This document shows positions 16,900 to 25,735 of a stretch of DNA of 64,000 nt, piece by piece (position 1 is the stretch's first letter; every line of letters starts with the position of its first letter). Below the pieces are notes generated by a model. It was given only the letters and a program-made list of their open reading frames with translations, was not told where the DNA came from and made no database searches. A program made the translations under genes and the position numbers. The stretch comes from Pedobacter insulae (GTDB lineage: Bacteria > Bacteroidota > Bacteroidia > Sphingobacteriales > Sphingobacteriaceae), in assembly GCF_900113525.1 (NCBI RefSeq), contig NZ_FOPP01000001.1:558001-622000 (forward strand), given 5' to 3'.

Positions 16900-18240
16900 T
16901 TATAATTTTGGGCTTTGAAAATCTAGTTTCTTTAAGCCTGTTTGCACTTCTGGGGCGCTCATAAAAAGATCCCAAAGTAACCCTGTTCTACCGTTTTCGA
17001 TCATTACAACGATCGGGCCTTGATCGATTCCCAGATAACGTTTAGGGTACCAATCGGCCGTTTCGCTAAAGGCATCATAAAAGCCATATTCGCCCCATAC
17101 CTTATCGCCCAAATCTTCATATAGGTGACGGATCATTTTCATAGATTCCTTTGGGGTGTAAGGATAAGATGATAAGGCTGCTGTTGGAGAAATTACACCC
17201 AAATCATGTGAAGGGCTATGCCCTGCATATCCTTTTACCGAATAACTTGCAGTTAAGCCCCAACTCTCCTCACCATATCCCTTGTATTTTTTTGGGTTCT
17301 CTTTGCAATAAGCATGATGGATCAACGTATGGTTTTTCGCTTCCGTCCAATAATCGGCATATCGATCTTTTAGTCCGCGGGGATCTAAGCCTAAGTGAGA
17401 ATATTGCGACCAAAATAGTGGTCCAACATTATCCTTCTGTCCATTATGAGCTAATTTGATGGGGAAGCCATAGGGTGCAATATTGGTGTTGATTGCCCCG
17501 CGTTTTGCCCAGCCTTCATGGTAAACTTCAGCTGGAATAGTATGGGTAGGAGAGGCTGCCGCCATGATATACATAATTAGGCATTCATTGAATCCAGTTA
17601 CGGCGAAATTCATTTTCCAGCCTACATTGGCCGACCAATGCCAGTATAATACATTCTTCCCACCATTGCGATACCAGTCCCATTCTATCCCTTTCCAAAG
17701 TTTGTCTATTTGCTCAGACAGCGCTTTTTCTTTCGGGCTTCCGTTTGCGAAATATTGGCGTACACATAAAAGTCCTTGGGCAAGATAAGCTGTTTCAACT
17801 AAATCGCCACCATCGTCGAATTTGCTAAACGGTTTAGCTTTACCAGTAGGATAAATCCAGTGTGGCCATGCTCCATGAAACCGCTCTGCTTTTTCTAAGA
17901 AGTCGACCCCCTTTTTTAAACGTTCATATCCCTGCTCTCTGGTAATAAATTTTCGTTCAATTCCAACTAGAATGGACATCACTCCAAAGCCAACCGCTCC
18001 GGTAGCGATTACATCTTTATCATTTTGTGGATAAACGTTATCACTATGAAAGCGTTCGCGGGCTAGTCCTGAGATAGGTTCTGCGCCATCCCAAAAATAG
18101 TTGAAAGTTTGTTTTTGTACTAATGTAAGTAATTGGCTATCGCTTAATCCCTTTTTAGTAACAAGTGTATTCTTTTTTTGAGAAGAACAACTGCTCAATA
18201 TTACAAATAAACCAAGTGTATATATAAATTTCATTTGCAT
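16900..18240 (-). CDS. GH144-like glucoamylase-family lipoprotein (endo-beta-1,2-glucanase type), paralog 1
   Basis: A 446-residue lipoprotein (VILSSC, Cys18) made almost wholly of the PF10091 (glucoamylase-family, GH144) (alpha/alpha)6 domain. Recognisable blocks are QKQTFNYFWD, HGAWPHWIYP, GGDLVETAYL, YWHWSANVGW, GFNECLI and GPIVVMIENGRTGLLW. GH144 includes endo-beta-1,2-glucanases from Chitinophaga and relatives. The Glu of GFNECLI is a candidate catalytic acid. It starts 5 bases after its paralog at 18246-19922, from which it differs by lacking the N-terminal Ig-like domain. Methionines at 1 and 3 are both possible starts. Confidence 0.83.
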   Translation of the reverse strand: MQMKFIYTLGLFVILSSCSSQKKNTLVTKKGLSDSQLLTLVQKQTFNYFWDGAEPISGLARERFHSDNVYPQNDKDVIATGAVGFGVMSILVGIERKFITREQGYERLKKGVDFLEKAERFHGAWPHWIYPTGKAKPFSKFDDGGDLVETAYLAQGLLCVRQYFANGSPKEKALSEQIDKLWKGIEWDWYRNGGKNVLYWHWSANVGWKMNFAVTGFNECLIMYIMAAASPTHTIPAEVYHEGWAKRGAINTNIAPYGFPIKLAHNGQKDNVGPLFWSQYSHLGLDPRGLKDRYADYWTEAKNHTLIHHAYCKENPKKYKGYGEESWGLTASYSVKGYAGHSPSHDLGVISPTAALSSYPYTPKESMKMIRHLYEDLGDKVWGEYGFYDAFSETADWYPKRYLGIDQGPIVVMIENGRTGLLWDLFMSAPEVQTGLKKLDFQSPKL

Positions 18241-18245
18241 CTTTT

Positions 18246-19922
18246 TTATAGGTTTGGACTAGTAAATCCTAAATTTTTCATTCCTGTTTTTATTTCGGGG
18301 GCACTCATAAATAAGTTCCACAACAGTTTGCTACGATGATTTTCGATCATGACTATGATCGGGCCCTGGTCTATTGCGAGCGTTGAACTCGCAAACCAAG
18401 GGTCGTTCAGGTTAAAGGAATCGTAAAAACCATAATCTCCCCAAATTTTATCTCCCAGCTTGTAATAGAAAAATTTAAGAGCTTGCATGGATTCGATTGG
18501 CGTATAGGGAAACGAAGATAGGGCAGCAGTTGGAGCAATAACCCCTTTGTCGTTTGTTGGGGAACTTGCACCGTAGCCCCCAGGCACATCACTGGCGGTT
18601 AATCCCCAGCAGTCCATACCATATCCAATATTTTTTAGGGGGTTGGCTACGCAATAATTATAATTAATCAAGGTGTGTGCTTTAGTTTGTGTTTCATAAT
18701 TTGCATAAGCGTCCGACAATCCAATTGGACTTATTCCTAAAAAAGAATAATGCTCAAAAAATAACGGTCCTCCACTTGCGCTTCCCAAGGGTAATTGAAC
18801 ACCATAGTAGGTGTTGCCATTTTTCAACGCACCATTATTGGCCCAGCCCTGATCGTATACTGCTTTAGGGATGGTGTGAGTAGTAGATGAAGCGGCCATT
18901 ACATAAGTAATCAAACATTCATTCCAACCTTTAATTGGCAAATTCATCTCCCAGCCGTTTGTTGGACTCCAATGCCAGTATAAAATATTGTTGTTATCTT
19001 TCCTAAACCAATCCCATTCAACACCATTATAAATTGTAGTAATATCGCTCCTCAAAGTAGTTTCTGCAGCATTAGCTGTAGAAAAATATTGGCGAGCTGT
19101 GAGGAGCCCTTGCATCAAAAACGATGTCTCTACTAAATCTGCACCATTATCTTTTGCACTAAATGGAATGGTTGCACCAGTATTGCCATCAATCCAATGT
19201 GGGTAGGCACCATGGTATCTCGTAGTTTTGTTTTTTAAAAAATCTACGACTTTTTGCAAACGAGATAACCCTTCGGCCCTCGTAATAAAATTTCGGTGCA
19301 CACCTGTAATAATGGCCATTATTCCAAAGCCAGAACCACCCGAAGTAACGGTATTACCAGACGAGTTTCTTTCTCGTGCTAATCCACTTACTGGATGTCC
19401 AAAATCCCAGAAATATTTAAACGTTTGTTTCTGCACTAAGGTAAGTAGTTCATCATCCGTAATCCGGGGAAACTTGTCTGTGCTGTTTAAACCTGACACC
19501 AAGTTAATGTTAACCGGGTTTATCAATCTACCTCCACCCGCAGAGGTTAACTTATCACTTACAGTTAAAGTATATTTTGTAAATGATTTGAAGTCGCTTT
19601 GGGGAGTGATTGTGACCGTTTTTTGCTCGTTTGAAAATGAGCTTGTAATAGCAACGCTGCCCCCAAGGTCATCGGTTAAGGTAATCGCATTGGCAACGGT
19701 CGACGTATTAATGGGCTCAGTAAAATTGAATTTTATTTCAGGCCTTTGTAGCAGATCAACATATTTTAAGGTTCCATTATAAACTCCATTTACCGTAAAA
19801 GACAAAGATGTGTCTGTGTTAGCTGGGGTTACACGTTTGTTTTTTTTACAGCTAAGAGTGGACGTAATTAACAGAAAAGCGATTAGCTTTGGAATGATCT
19901 TTATGTTCCTATTTAACGTCAT
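18246..19922 (-). CDS. GH144-like glucoamylase-family lipoprotein with N-terminal Ig-like domain, paralog 2
   Basis: A 558-residue lipoprotein (STLSC, Cys25). Residues about 33-140 form a bacterial Ig-like (Big_5-type) domain (KFNFTEPINTSTV, FKSFTKYTLTVSDKL). The catalytic PF10091/GH144 domain fills about 155-558 and carries the same blocks as paralog 1: QKQTFKYFWD, HGAYPHWIDG, NGADLVETSFL, YWHWSPTNGW and GWNECLI. The two are clear tandem duplicates. One may be endo-acting at the surface and the other may act on oligosaccharides. It is the first gene after a strong intercistronic hairpin (19942-19976), so its expression may be lower than that of the susCD genes. Confidence 0.83.
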   Translation of the reverse strand: MTLNRNIKIIPKLIAFLLITSTLSCKKNKRVTPANTDTSLSFTVNGVYNGTLKYVDLLQRPEIKFNFTEPINTSTVANAITLTDDLGGSVAITSSFSNEQKTVTITPQSDFKSFTKYTLTVSDKLTSAGGGRLINPVNINLVSGLNSTDKFPRITDDELLTLVQKQTFKYFWDFGHPVSGLARERNSSGNTVTSGGSGFGIMAIITGVHRNFITRAEGLSRLQKVVDFLKNKTTRYHGAYPHWIDGNTGATIPFSAKDNGADLVETSFLMQGLLTARQYFSTANAAETTLRSDITTIYNGVEWDWFRKDNNNILYWHWSPTNGWEMNLPIKGWNECLITYVMAASSTTHTIPKAVYDQGWANNGALKNGNTYYGVQLPLGSASGGPLFFEHYSFLGISPIGLSDAYANYETQTKAHTLINYNYCVANPLKNIGYGMDCWGLTASDVPGGYGASSPTNDKGVIAPTAALSSFPYTPIESMQALKFFYYKLGDKIWGDYGFYDSFNLNDPWFASSTLAIDQGPIIVMIENHRSKLLWNLFMSAPEIKTGMKNLGFTSPNL

Positions 19923-19941
19923 GTGGTGTTTTGAAAAAGGG

Positions 19942-19976
19942 ATTAAAGCATAGTATACTAAACACTATGCTTTAAT
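19942..19976 (-). terminator. 13-bp perfect hairpin between the surface-protein gene and the glucanase genes
   Basis: ATTAAAGCATAGT (19942-19954) and ACTATGCTTTAAT (19964-19976) pair fully around a 9-base loop. It begins 8 bases after the LamG gene stop. In an operon that reads on into the GH144 genes it probably acts as a partial terminator or as a 3' stabiliser of the susCD-LamG message. Confidence 0.7.
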
Positions 19977-19984
19977 TTAATGTG

Positions 19985-20872
19985 TTATTTCCCTGCAACA
20001 CCTAGGTTGTATAGGGCTTTTATGTGTGCGTCTGGTAGTACAGCATTGTAGATTCTCAATTCATCAACACTACCGGTCATGGCGGCATAGGATACATCTG
20101 CAGTTACGGTTTTTCCTGGGATTAAATTATAGTTTGCGCCAATAATAAATTCTGATGGTTCATAAGATTTAAACAGATTGTTACCAACGCCCCGGTTGTT
20201 ATATGATCCCACATCTACTCCATTAGCCCATTCTTTAAATGTCCCCGAGTTGCTGTCATAGGTTAATACCAAATGTGTCCAAACATCTGCGCCAATTTTT
20301 GGATGTAGGTTTGCATTCAAATTGTCTTGTGAACCGCCCCCAACAGTTGAAAACCTTGGGCCGATACCCAATTTATCAGTTACCGACGCAGGATTGCTAT
20401 TGGTATTTAACCTAAAATCCAAACTTCCATCAAATACACCTGGACGAGCGATTTGCATTAACATTGTTCTTTTAGAACCATTGTTGGTAATTTGGACCCA
20501 TACACTAACTGTAAAGCTTTTTAATGCATCAGTTTTTAATGCGTCAAATTGTTTGGCGTAATATAAATATCCACCATTAAGCTTAATAGCTTTACCCTTA
20601 ACGCCTGAAATAAATGAATCATTAGCAGTTGAGGTAGGTGCCGAGGCAGATTTGATTTCATTCTTAGTGTCATCAAATGACCAGTAGGCTTTTAAGTTGG
20701 CCGGATAAATTTCGTCCGAACTGGTGTATCCATCAATTTTTCCCGTATAGCCACTAGGATCTACATCAGGAAGGTTATTTGGATTGTCACTTTTTTCACA
20801 AGATGAAAATAGGCCTGTTATTAAAATTAGGCTTAAAAAGTAACTTGTAGTTGTTTGAAAGGAAAATTTCAT
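19985..20872 (-). CDS. LamG-domain surface lipoprotein, probable glycan-binding protein (SusE position)
   Basis: A 295-residue lipoprotein (LFSSC, Cys25) with an acidic, Asn/Asp-rich linker and then a concanavalin A-like/LamG domain (about residues 65-285). Typical strands are LKAYWSFDD, SFTVSVWVQI, VWTHLVLTYD and GSVDELRIYN. It is the third gene after susC and susD, 16 bases after susD, which is the usual place for a surface glycan-binding protein. It is expected at the outer face of the outer membrane. It binds the polysaccharide by inference; no catalytic residues are evident. Confidence 0.82.
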   Translation of the reverse strand: MKFSFQTTTSYFLSLILITGLFSSCEKSDNPNNLPDVDPSGYTGKIDGYTSSDEIYPANLKAYWSFDDTKNEIKSASAPTSTANDSFISGVKGKAIKLNGGYLYYAKQFDALKTDALKSFTVSVWVQITNNGSKRTMLMQIARPGVFDGSLDFRLNTNSNPASVTDKLGIGPRFSTVGGGSQDNLNANLHPKIGADVWTHLVLTYDSNSGTFKEWANGVDVGSYNNRGVGNNLFKSYEPSEFIIGANYNLIPGKTVTADVSYAAMTGSVDELRIYNAVLPDAHIKALYNLGVAGK

Positions 20873-20888
20873 TGTTTTAATTTTAAAA

Positions 20889-22442
20889 TTAATAACCCGG
20901 ATTTGGTGTTAATATCCCTTTACTAAGGTCTATTTGAGCTTGAGGAATAGGCAGTAAATTATCACGCGATGCGATAAAGTTAGGTCTACCTGCGTTTGGT
21001 AAAACTGAACCCGAAATCCCCCATCTTACTAAATCGAAGAAACGGTCGTGTTCCATAGCCAACTCAATTCTTCTTTCATGTCTGATTGCATCCCGTAATA
21101 GACCTTGATCTGTAGTGGTTACATTTGGCAAAATCGCATTATTACCAGCTCTTGCTCTTGCTCTTATACTGTTCAGCGCCGCTAGTGCGCTTGTTGTATT
21201 TGCACCACCGCCAACCTCATTGGCTGCTTCTGCATACATTAAAACCACATCTGCATAGCGTAAAATGCGTATGTTCATCCACCTACCCGCTCTCGCATTA
21301 TATAACGACCTAAAAGATGGGTTTGTATAAACTTTATGGTTATATGCAGGGTTTGCCCAAGTTGTTGGGGTAGTTTCGCCATATACCGTTTTATAACTGG
21401 TTGTTGGCGTACTTCTGTATAAAAATGTTCTTTCTCTCCGAGGGTCGTTTGGCTCATAGGCATTTTCCAAATTTGTGTTAGGAACATTCCACCCGTATCC
21501 TAAATTCCACACGCCTCCATCTCTAACGCCTTGCCACTGCGTAAACTCTGCACCTACTGCATTTTGGTCGGCCGCCACGGCACCTACAATTGAAGTTGCC
21601 TGAACTTCAAAAACAGACTCTTTGCTGTTTTCTCCTGATTCACCGAAGATGGTATTGTATGGGGTTGACAAATCATATTGTCCAGATGTCATTACCGCAT
21701 TAGCGGATGCCATTGCTGAGGTCCATTTTTTCTGAGTTAGAAAAACTTTTGCCAATAGGCCATTAGCAGCACCTCTTGTTAAGCGGCCTATAAATTTTTT
21801 ATCCCAACTCAAAGGGAGATTAGCAGCAGCGAATTGCAAATCGCTTTCAATTAGTGCATAAATTTGGGCCGGTTCGCTTTGAGGAACATTGATTTGTGCA
21901 ACAGTTAGTAACTTATCAATTAAAGGTACTCGTCCGTACAACCTTACAAGATTAAAGTAGGCATACGCTCGTAGGAATTTAGCTTCAGCTTCAGCTTGTA
22001 TTTTTTGCGCATCAGTTGCTACAATATCCTTGTCATTCTGTACTTTATCTAGCGCAGTATTGCATTTGGTAATTAGTCCGAAATAGCCATTCCACATTCC
22101 GTTCACAAAACCGTTATTTGGTGCAACCGGAAATGCATCCATGCTATTTGCATCAGCACCACCATCGGTTGGCGTACTTCCTTTATCAGCATCGTCACTT
22201 CTTACGCTTGTAGATAAAAAGAAACCTGTGCAGTGTACATCATATGATCTTAAATCATTATATGCAGCATATAGATATAAATCATAAGGTCCAGAGCCTC
22301 CAGGATAGGGATAATCTTCAGTCGTATATTTTCCCTGTAAAGATGTATCTAGAAATTTTTTACATCCAGTGAAGGAAGATAGCATGATTAGGGTGATTAG
22401 AATCAGCCCAATATTTTTGCCGTTATTAATATTATTTTTCAT
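20889..22442 (-). CDS. susD: SusD/RagB-family nutrient-binding outer membrane lipoprotein
   Basis: A 517-residue lipoprotein (FTGCKKFL, Cys27). The N-terminal helical TPR-like region includes AEAKFLRAYAYFNLVRLYG, a SusD hallmark, and the C-terminal SusD domain includes RYADVVLMYAEAANEVGG and RHERRIELAMEHDRFFDLVRWG. It follows susC by 24 bases. It forms the lid of the SusC transporter and captures oligosaccharide at the cell surface. The substrate follows from the enzymes encoded downstream, probably a beta-glucan. Symbol used as a family name. Confidence 0.93.
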   Translation of the reverse strand: MKNNINNGKNIGLILITLIMLSSFTGCKKFLDTSLQGKYTTEDYPYPGGSGPYDLYLYAAYNDLRSYDVHCTGFFLSTSVRSDDADKGSTPTDGGADANSMDAFPVAPNNGFVNGMWNGYFGLITKCNTALDKVQNDKDIVATDAQKIQAEAEAKFLRAYAYFNLVRLYGRVPLIDKLLTVAQINVPQSEPAQIYALIESDLQFAAANLPLSWDKKFIGRLTRGAANGLLAKVFLTQKKWTSAMASANAVMTSGQYDLSTPYNTIFGESGENSKESVFEVQATSIVGAVAADQNAVGAEFTQWQGVRDGGVWNLGYGWNVPNTNLENAYEPNDPRRERTFLYRSTPTTSYKTVYGETTPTTWANPAYNHKVYTNPSFRSLYNARAGRWMNIRILRYADVVLMYAEAANEVGGGANTTSALAALNSIRARARAGNNAILPNVTTTDQGLLRDAIRHERRIELAMEHDRFFDLVRWGISGSVLPNAGRPNFIASRDNLLPIPQAQIDLSKGILTPNPGY

Positions 22443-22466
22443 TTTATTGAGATTAAATGATTTTGA

Positions 22467-25400
22467 TTAGAAAGTTACGTTTAAGCCAAATGAATAGATC
22501 GCAGGCACAGGATAAACACCATTATCTGCTCCACTTGCCAATACATTACCTAGTTGTGGCTCAGGGCTATAACCGCTTACTTTACTCCAAGTTTTGATAT
22601 TCTGGCCGCTCACATATAATCTTAATTTTTGAACACCAGCTTTCGCCAATACATTTTTTGGAAGTGTATAGCCCAATTGAAGATTACGAATTCTAAAATA
22701 ATCGCCGTCCTCTAAATAGTAAGTGCTAAATAATAAATTGTTACTACGTGAAACAATAATAGGCTCAACATTGGTCGAACCAGCTGTTGTCCAAGCATTT
22801 AATCTATTGCTCTCATAGCTTAGCGGAGCAAAATTTGCAGTACGACGTTGCGTATAAATTTTATTACCTGCAGAACCCTGTCCTTGAATAGTTACATCAA
22901 ATGCTTTATACGCTAAACCTAAATTTAGTCCATAGCTATATGGAGGAAATGGGGTGCCTAAATATTCTCTATCTGCCGAGGTAATTACACCATCATTGTT
23001 TAAATCTGCATAGGAGATATCGCCAGGTAACGAAGTAGACATGCGTGGAATTTTATCTAAGTCAGCTGTAGATTGATAGATGCCTGTTTGCCTATAGCCA
23101 TAAAAATAACCCACTGAGTACCCAGATTCTGTGAGGTTAACACCACCATTACCCAAAATCTGGAAGTTAGATACATTTCCTAATGAATTTACAATATTTT
23201 TGTTGTAACTAAAGTTGCCAGAAATATTGTAAGTAAGCTCACTTCCGATTTTATCATTCCAGCCTAGGCTTATCTCAGTACCTTTATTTGTAATCTTACC
23301 TAAGTTTGTGAAATATCTCTTGGTAGAACTTGGTAAAATAAAACTGGTTAGGATTCCATCGGTCGTTTTATTATAATAATTGAGCTCTAGACTTAATCTA
23401 TTTGATAACGCTCTTACATCTAAACCTAGGTCAAAACCTTGTACAATCTCAAAATGTAAGTTTGGATCTGGAATGTAAGTGAAATCGACTGCAGGGAAAA
23501 TGTTATCACCAAAAACTGCATTCGAAGCTTGTGATACTTCCTGTTGGTATAAGTTTGGATCAACACCTTTGGAGTTTCCTAATCTACCCCAGGCCGCACG
23601 TAATTTTAGGAAATCAATTCCCTTCATTTGCTTCATGAAGCCTTCTTCACTTATTACCCAACCTAATCCAACGCTTCCAAAAGTGCCCCACTTATTTTGT
23701 GGTGCAAACCTAGAGCTTCCATCTCTTCTAACTGTCGCATTCAATAGATATTTATCTTTGAAAGCATAGCTAATGCGGCCGAAAACACCCGCATTTGATT
23801 CTTCGGCACCATTACCTGAATTTGTTGTGGTATTTGTCCTTGGAATAATGTCCAAATACCAAAGGTTTGGATCAAATGGTACTTTTAGCGTAGAATCGGT
23901 ACGTGAACCAGTTAATATAGTGCTCGATTCATATACAGTTGTAAAACCAATTAGCGCATTAATTCTGTGATTGTCATTAATCAATTTATCATAATTTAAT
24001 GTATGATCCTGTTGGTATTTACGATATTCTGCCGCACTTTGACTAACCGATGTTCTTACATTTGGATCAGTAAAGGTAGTTGTTGGATTTGTACCTTCTC
24101 CGGTATATACTACTGTTAACGCCGGAGGTGAGTAACTCCTGCTATTGTTAAAGCCCAAATCCGTATATAATGTTGATCTCAGTGTAAAATCGGTAAGGAA
24201 TTTAATTTCTCCAAACAAACTTCCGTTCACTCTATAGCCTCTATTAATCGCATTGTTACGGCTACGCTCTATGGCTGATACAACATTGCCAACCTGAGCT
24301 CTTTGAAAAGATGGCATGGCATAGAACAATCCGTCTTCCCTTCTCACAGGAACAATTGGGGCGGCGTAAATTGCTGTATTTAAGCTTGCAGCCGTAGGTT
24401 CGCTTCTATAGTGGAATCCTGATATATCTCCGCCCACCTTAATCTTATCGGTAATCCTAATTTCTTCACTCAAACGAGCAGTAAATTTTTTAAAGTTAGC
24501 ATATTTCAATACACCATCTTGATTGTTGTAACCTAAGCTCACCAATGTTGTGCTTTTTTCTCCACCATTAGAAATATTCAATGAGTTGGTATTGATCATT
24601 GCATCTCTAAAAATTTCTTTCTGCCAATTGGTGTTACCATTATAGTTGGTATAATCAAAAGGGGCAGCTCCGGTGCTTGCAAGGGCTGCAGAATATAATT
24701 TTTTAAAACCATTTGCATCAACAACATCAATTAAATTAGTAACATGTTGTTTTCCAATTGTACTTTGAAAGTTTACAGCCGTTTTTCCTTTGGCAGCTCT
24801 TTTAGTAGTGATAGCGATTACGCCATTAGCACCTCGCAAACCGTAAATTGCAGTTGAGGAGGCATCTCTTAATAAGTCGATTGTCTCGATATCGCCAGGG
24901 TTTAGATAATCTATATTGTCTTGCAATATCCCATCAACCACATATAAGGGGTTCGCATCTTTTGTACTTGCTACGCCTCGTAAACGAACTACTGGACTGG
25001 CTCCTGGTGTTCCAGAATTTGAGATAGTCATTCCAGGCACTTTCCCTTGCAATGCTGCAATCGGGTTGGTAACCGTTAATTTCTCTATTTCTTCGCCTTT
25101 CACACTGGTAATGGATCCCGTTAAGTCTTTCTTTTTCTGCGTGCCATACCCTACTACAACAACTTGTTGTAAACCTGTAACATCAGATTTTAGAGTGATA
25201 TCTATTTTAGTTTTGCCACTCACAGCCACCTCCTGGGGAACGTAGCCCAAGTAGCTAAATATTAAAGTTCCGTTTGAGGGAACACTAATGGAATAATTTC
25301 CGTTAGTTTCTGTTTGTACTGCTTTGGTTGTTCCCTTTATCATTACTGTTGCAAAAGGAATAGGCGCATTACTATCGTCTTTTACAATACCCGTAACTGT

Positions 25401-25493
25401 AACGTTTTGGGCAAAAGCAGCGTTTAATAAGAGTAAACAAAGAACCGTGAGCACAGAAAATTTTGTAAAGATTTTTTTCATACCGTTATTCAT
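22467..25493 (-). CDS. susC: SusC/RagA-family TonB-dependent transporter
   Basis: A 1008-residue outer-membrane transporter with signal peptide. After it come a CarboxypepD_reg-like domain (about residues 30-110, VTVTGIVKDDSNAPIPFATV), a TonB-box region (QQVVVVGYGTQ), the plug and the beta-barrel ending in F. The SusC signature DANPLYVVDGI is present. It has no STN domain, unlike the transporter at 60411, so it is not expected to signal through FecR. Control more likely comes from the SusR-like protein encoded upstream. Two starts are possible, ATG 25493 and ATG 25481 (MKKIFTK); the second gives a more typical signal peptide. Confidence 0.93.
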   Translation of the reverse strand: MNNGMKKIFTKFSVLTVLCLLLLNAAFAQNVTVTGIVKDDSNAPIPFATVMIKGTTKAVQTETNGNYSISVPSNGTLIFSYLGYVPQEVAVSGKTKIDITLKSDVTGLQQVVVVGYGTQKKKDLTGSITSVKGEEIEKLTVTNPIAALQGKVPGMTISNSGTPGASPVVRLRGVASTKDANPLYVVDGILQDNIDYLNPGDIETIDLLRDASSTAIYGLRGANGVIAITTKRAAKGKTAVNFQSTIGKQHVTNLIDVVDANGFKKLYSAALASTGAAPFDYTNYNGNTNWQKEIFRDAMINTNSLNISNGGEKSTTLVSLGYNNQDGVLKYANFKKFTARLSEEIRITDKIKVGGDISGFHYRSEPTAASLNTAIYAAPIVPVRREDGLFYAMPSFQRAQVGNVVSAIERSRNNAINRGYRVNGSLFGEIKFLTDFTLRSTLYTDLGFNNSRSYSPPALTVVYTGEGTNPTTTFTDPNVRTSVSQSAAEYRKYQQDHTLNYDKLINDNHRINALIGFTTVYESSTILTGSRTDSTLKVPFDPNLWYLDIIPRTNTTTNSGNGAEESNAGVFGRISYAFKDKYLLNATVRRDGSSRFAPQNKWGTFGSVGLGWVISEEGFMKQMKGIDFLKLRAAWGRLGNSKGVDPNLYQQEVSQASNAVFGDNIFPAVDFTYIPDPNLHFEIVQGFDLGLDVRALSNRLSLELNYYNKTTDGILTSFILPSSTKRYFTNLGKITNKGTEISLGWNDKIGSELTYNISGNFSYNKNIVNSLGNVSNFQILGNGGVNLTESGYSVGYFYGYRQTGIYQSTADLDKIPRMSTSLPGDISYADLNNDGVITSADREYLGTPFPPYSYGLNLGLAYKAFDVTIQGQGSAGNKIYTQRRTANFAPLSYESNRLNAWTTAGSTNVEPIIVSRSNNLLFSTYYLEDGDYFRIRNLQLGYTLPKNVLAKAGVQKLRLYVSGQNIKTWSKVSGYSPEPQLGNVLASGADNGVYPVPAIYSFGLNVTF

Positions 25494-25613
25494 ATTTGTT
25501 TAATTGATTAATCTAATTTTCGGTTTTCGAATGGTAACTGCAAGTATTTTCACCTATACATTATTACATCATCCATAATTTGAGTAGTATCTCATACAGA
25601 TAGATAATATTGA

Positions 25614-25644
25614 TTTTTGGTTCAAAAACAACGTTTTTTGTACC
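25614..25644. promoter_or_regulatory. Cluster of A/T-tract dyads upstream of susC (candidate operator)
   Basis: Within the 242-base gap between the regulator gene and susC, TTTTTG (25614-25619) and CAAAAA (25623-25628) form one dyad. CAAAAAC and GTTTTTTG (25623-25640) form a second, overlapping one, and GGT/ACC flank the set. This lies 120-150 bases before the susC start, a reasonable place for an activator. I found no exact TAnnTTTG element for susC. Confidence 0.4.
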
Positions 25645-25735
25645 TTAAGATCTGATTGTGTACTACTACAAAAAGTTTTAGGCTACCTAATGTTGATGTG
25701 TTCCGAATTTGCGTATGAGAGGTAATGATGTAGTG

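Noticed and set aside
18035..18043. TGTGGATAA (DnaA-box sequence) in the GH144 gene, and another near 1280 in the MFS gene
   Set aside because: Single boxes within coding sequence with no clustering; probably chance.
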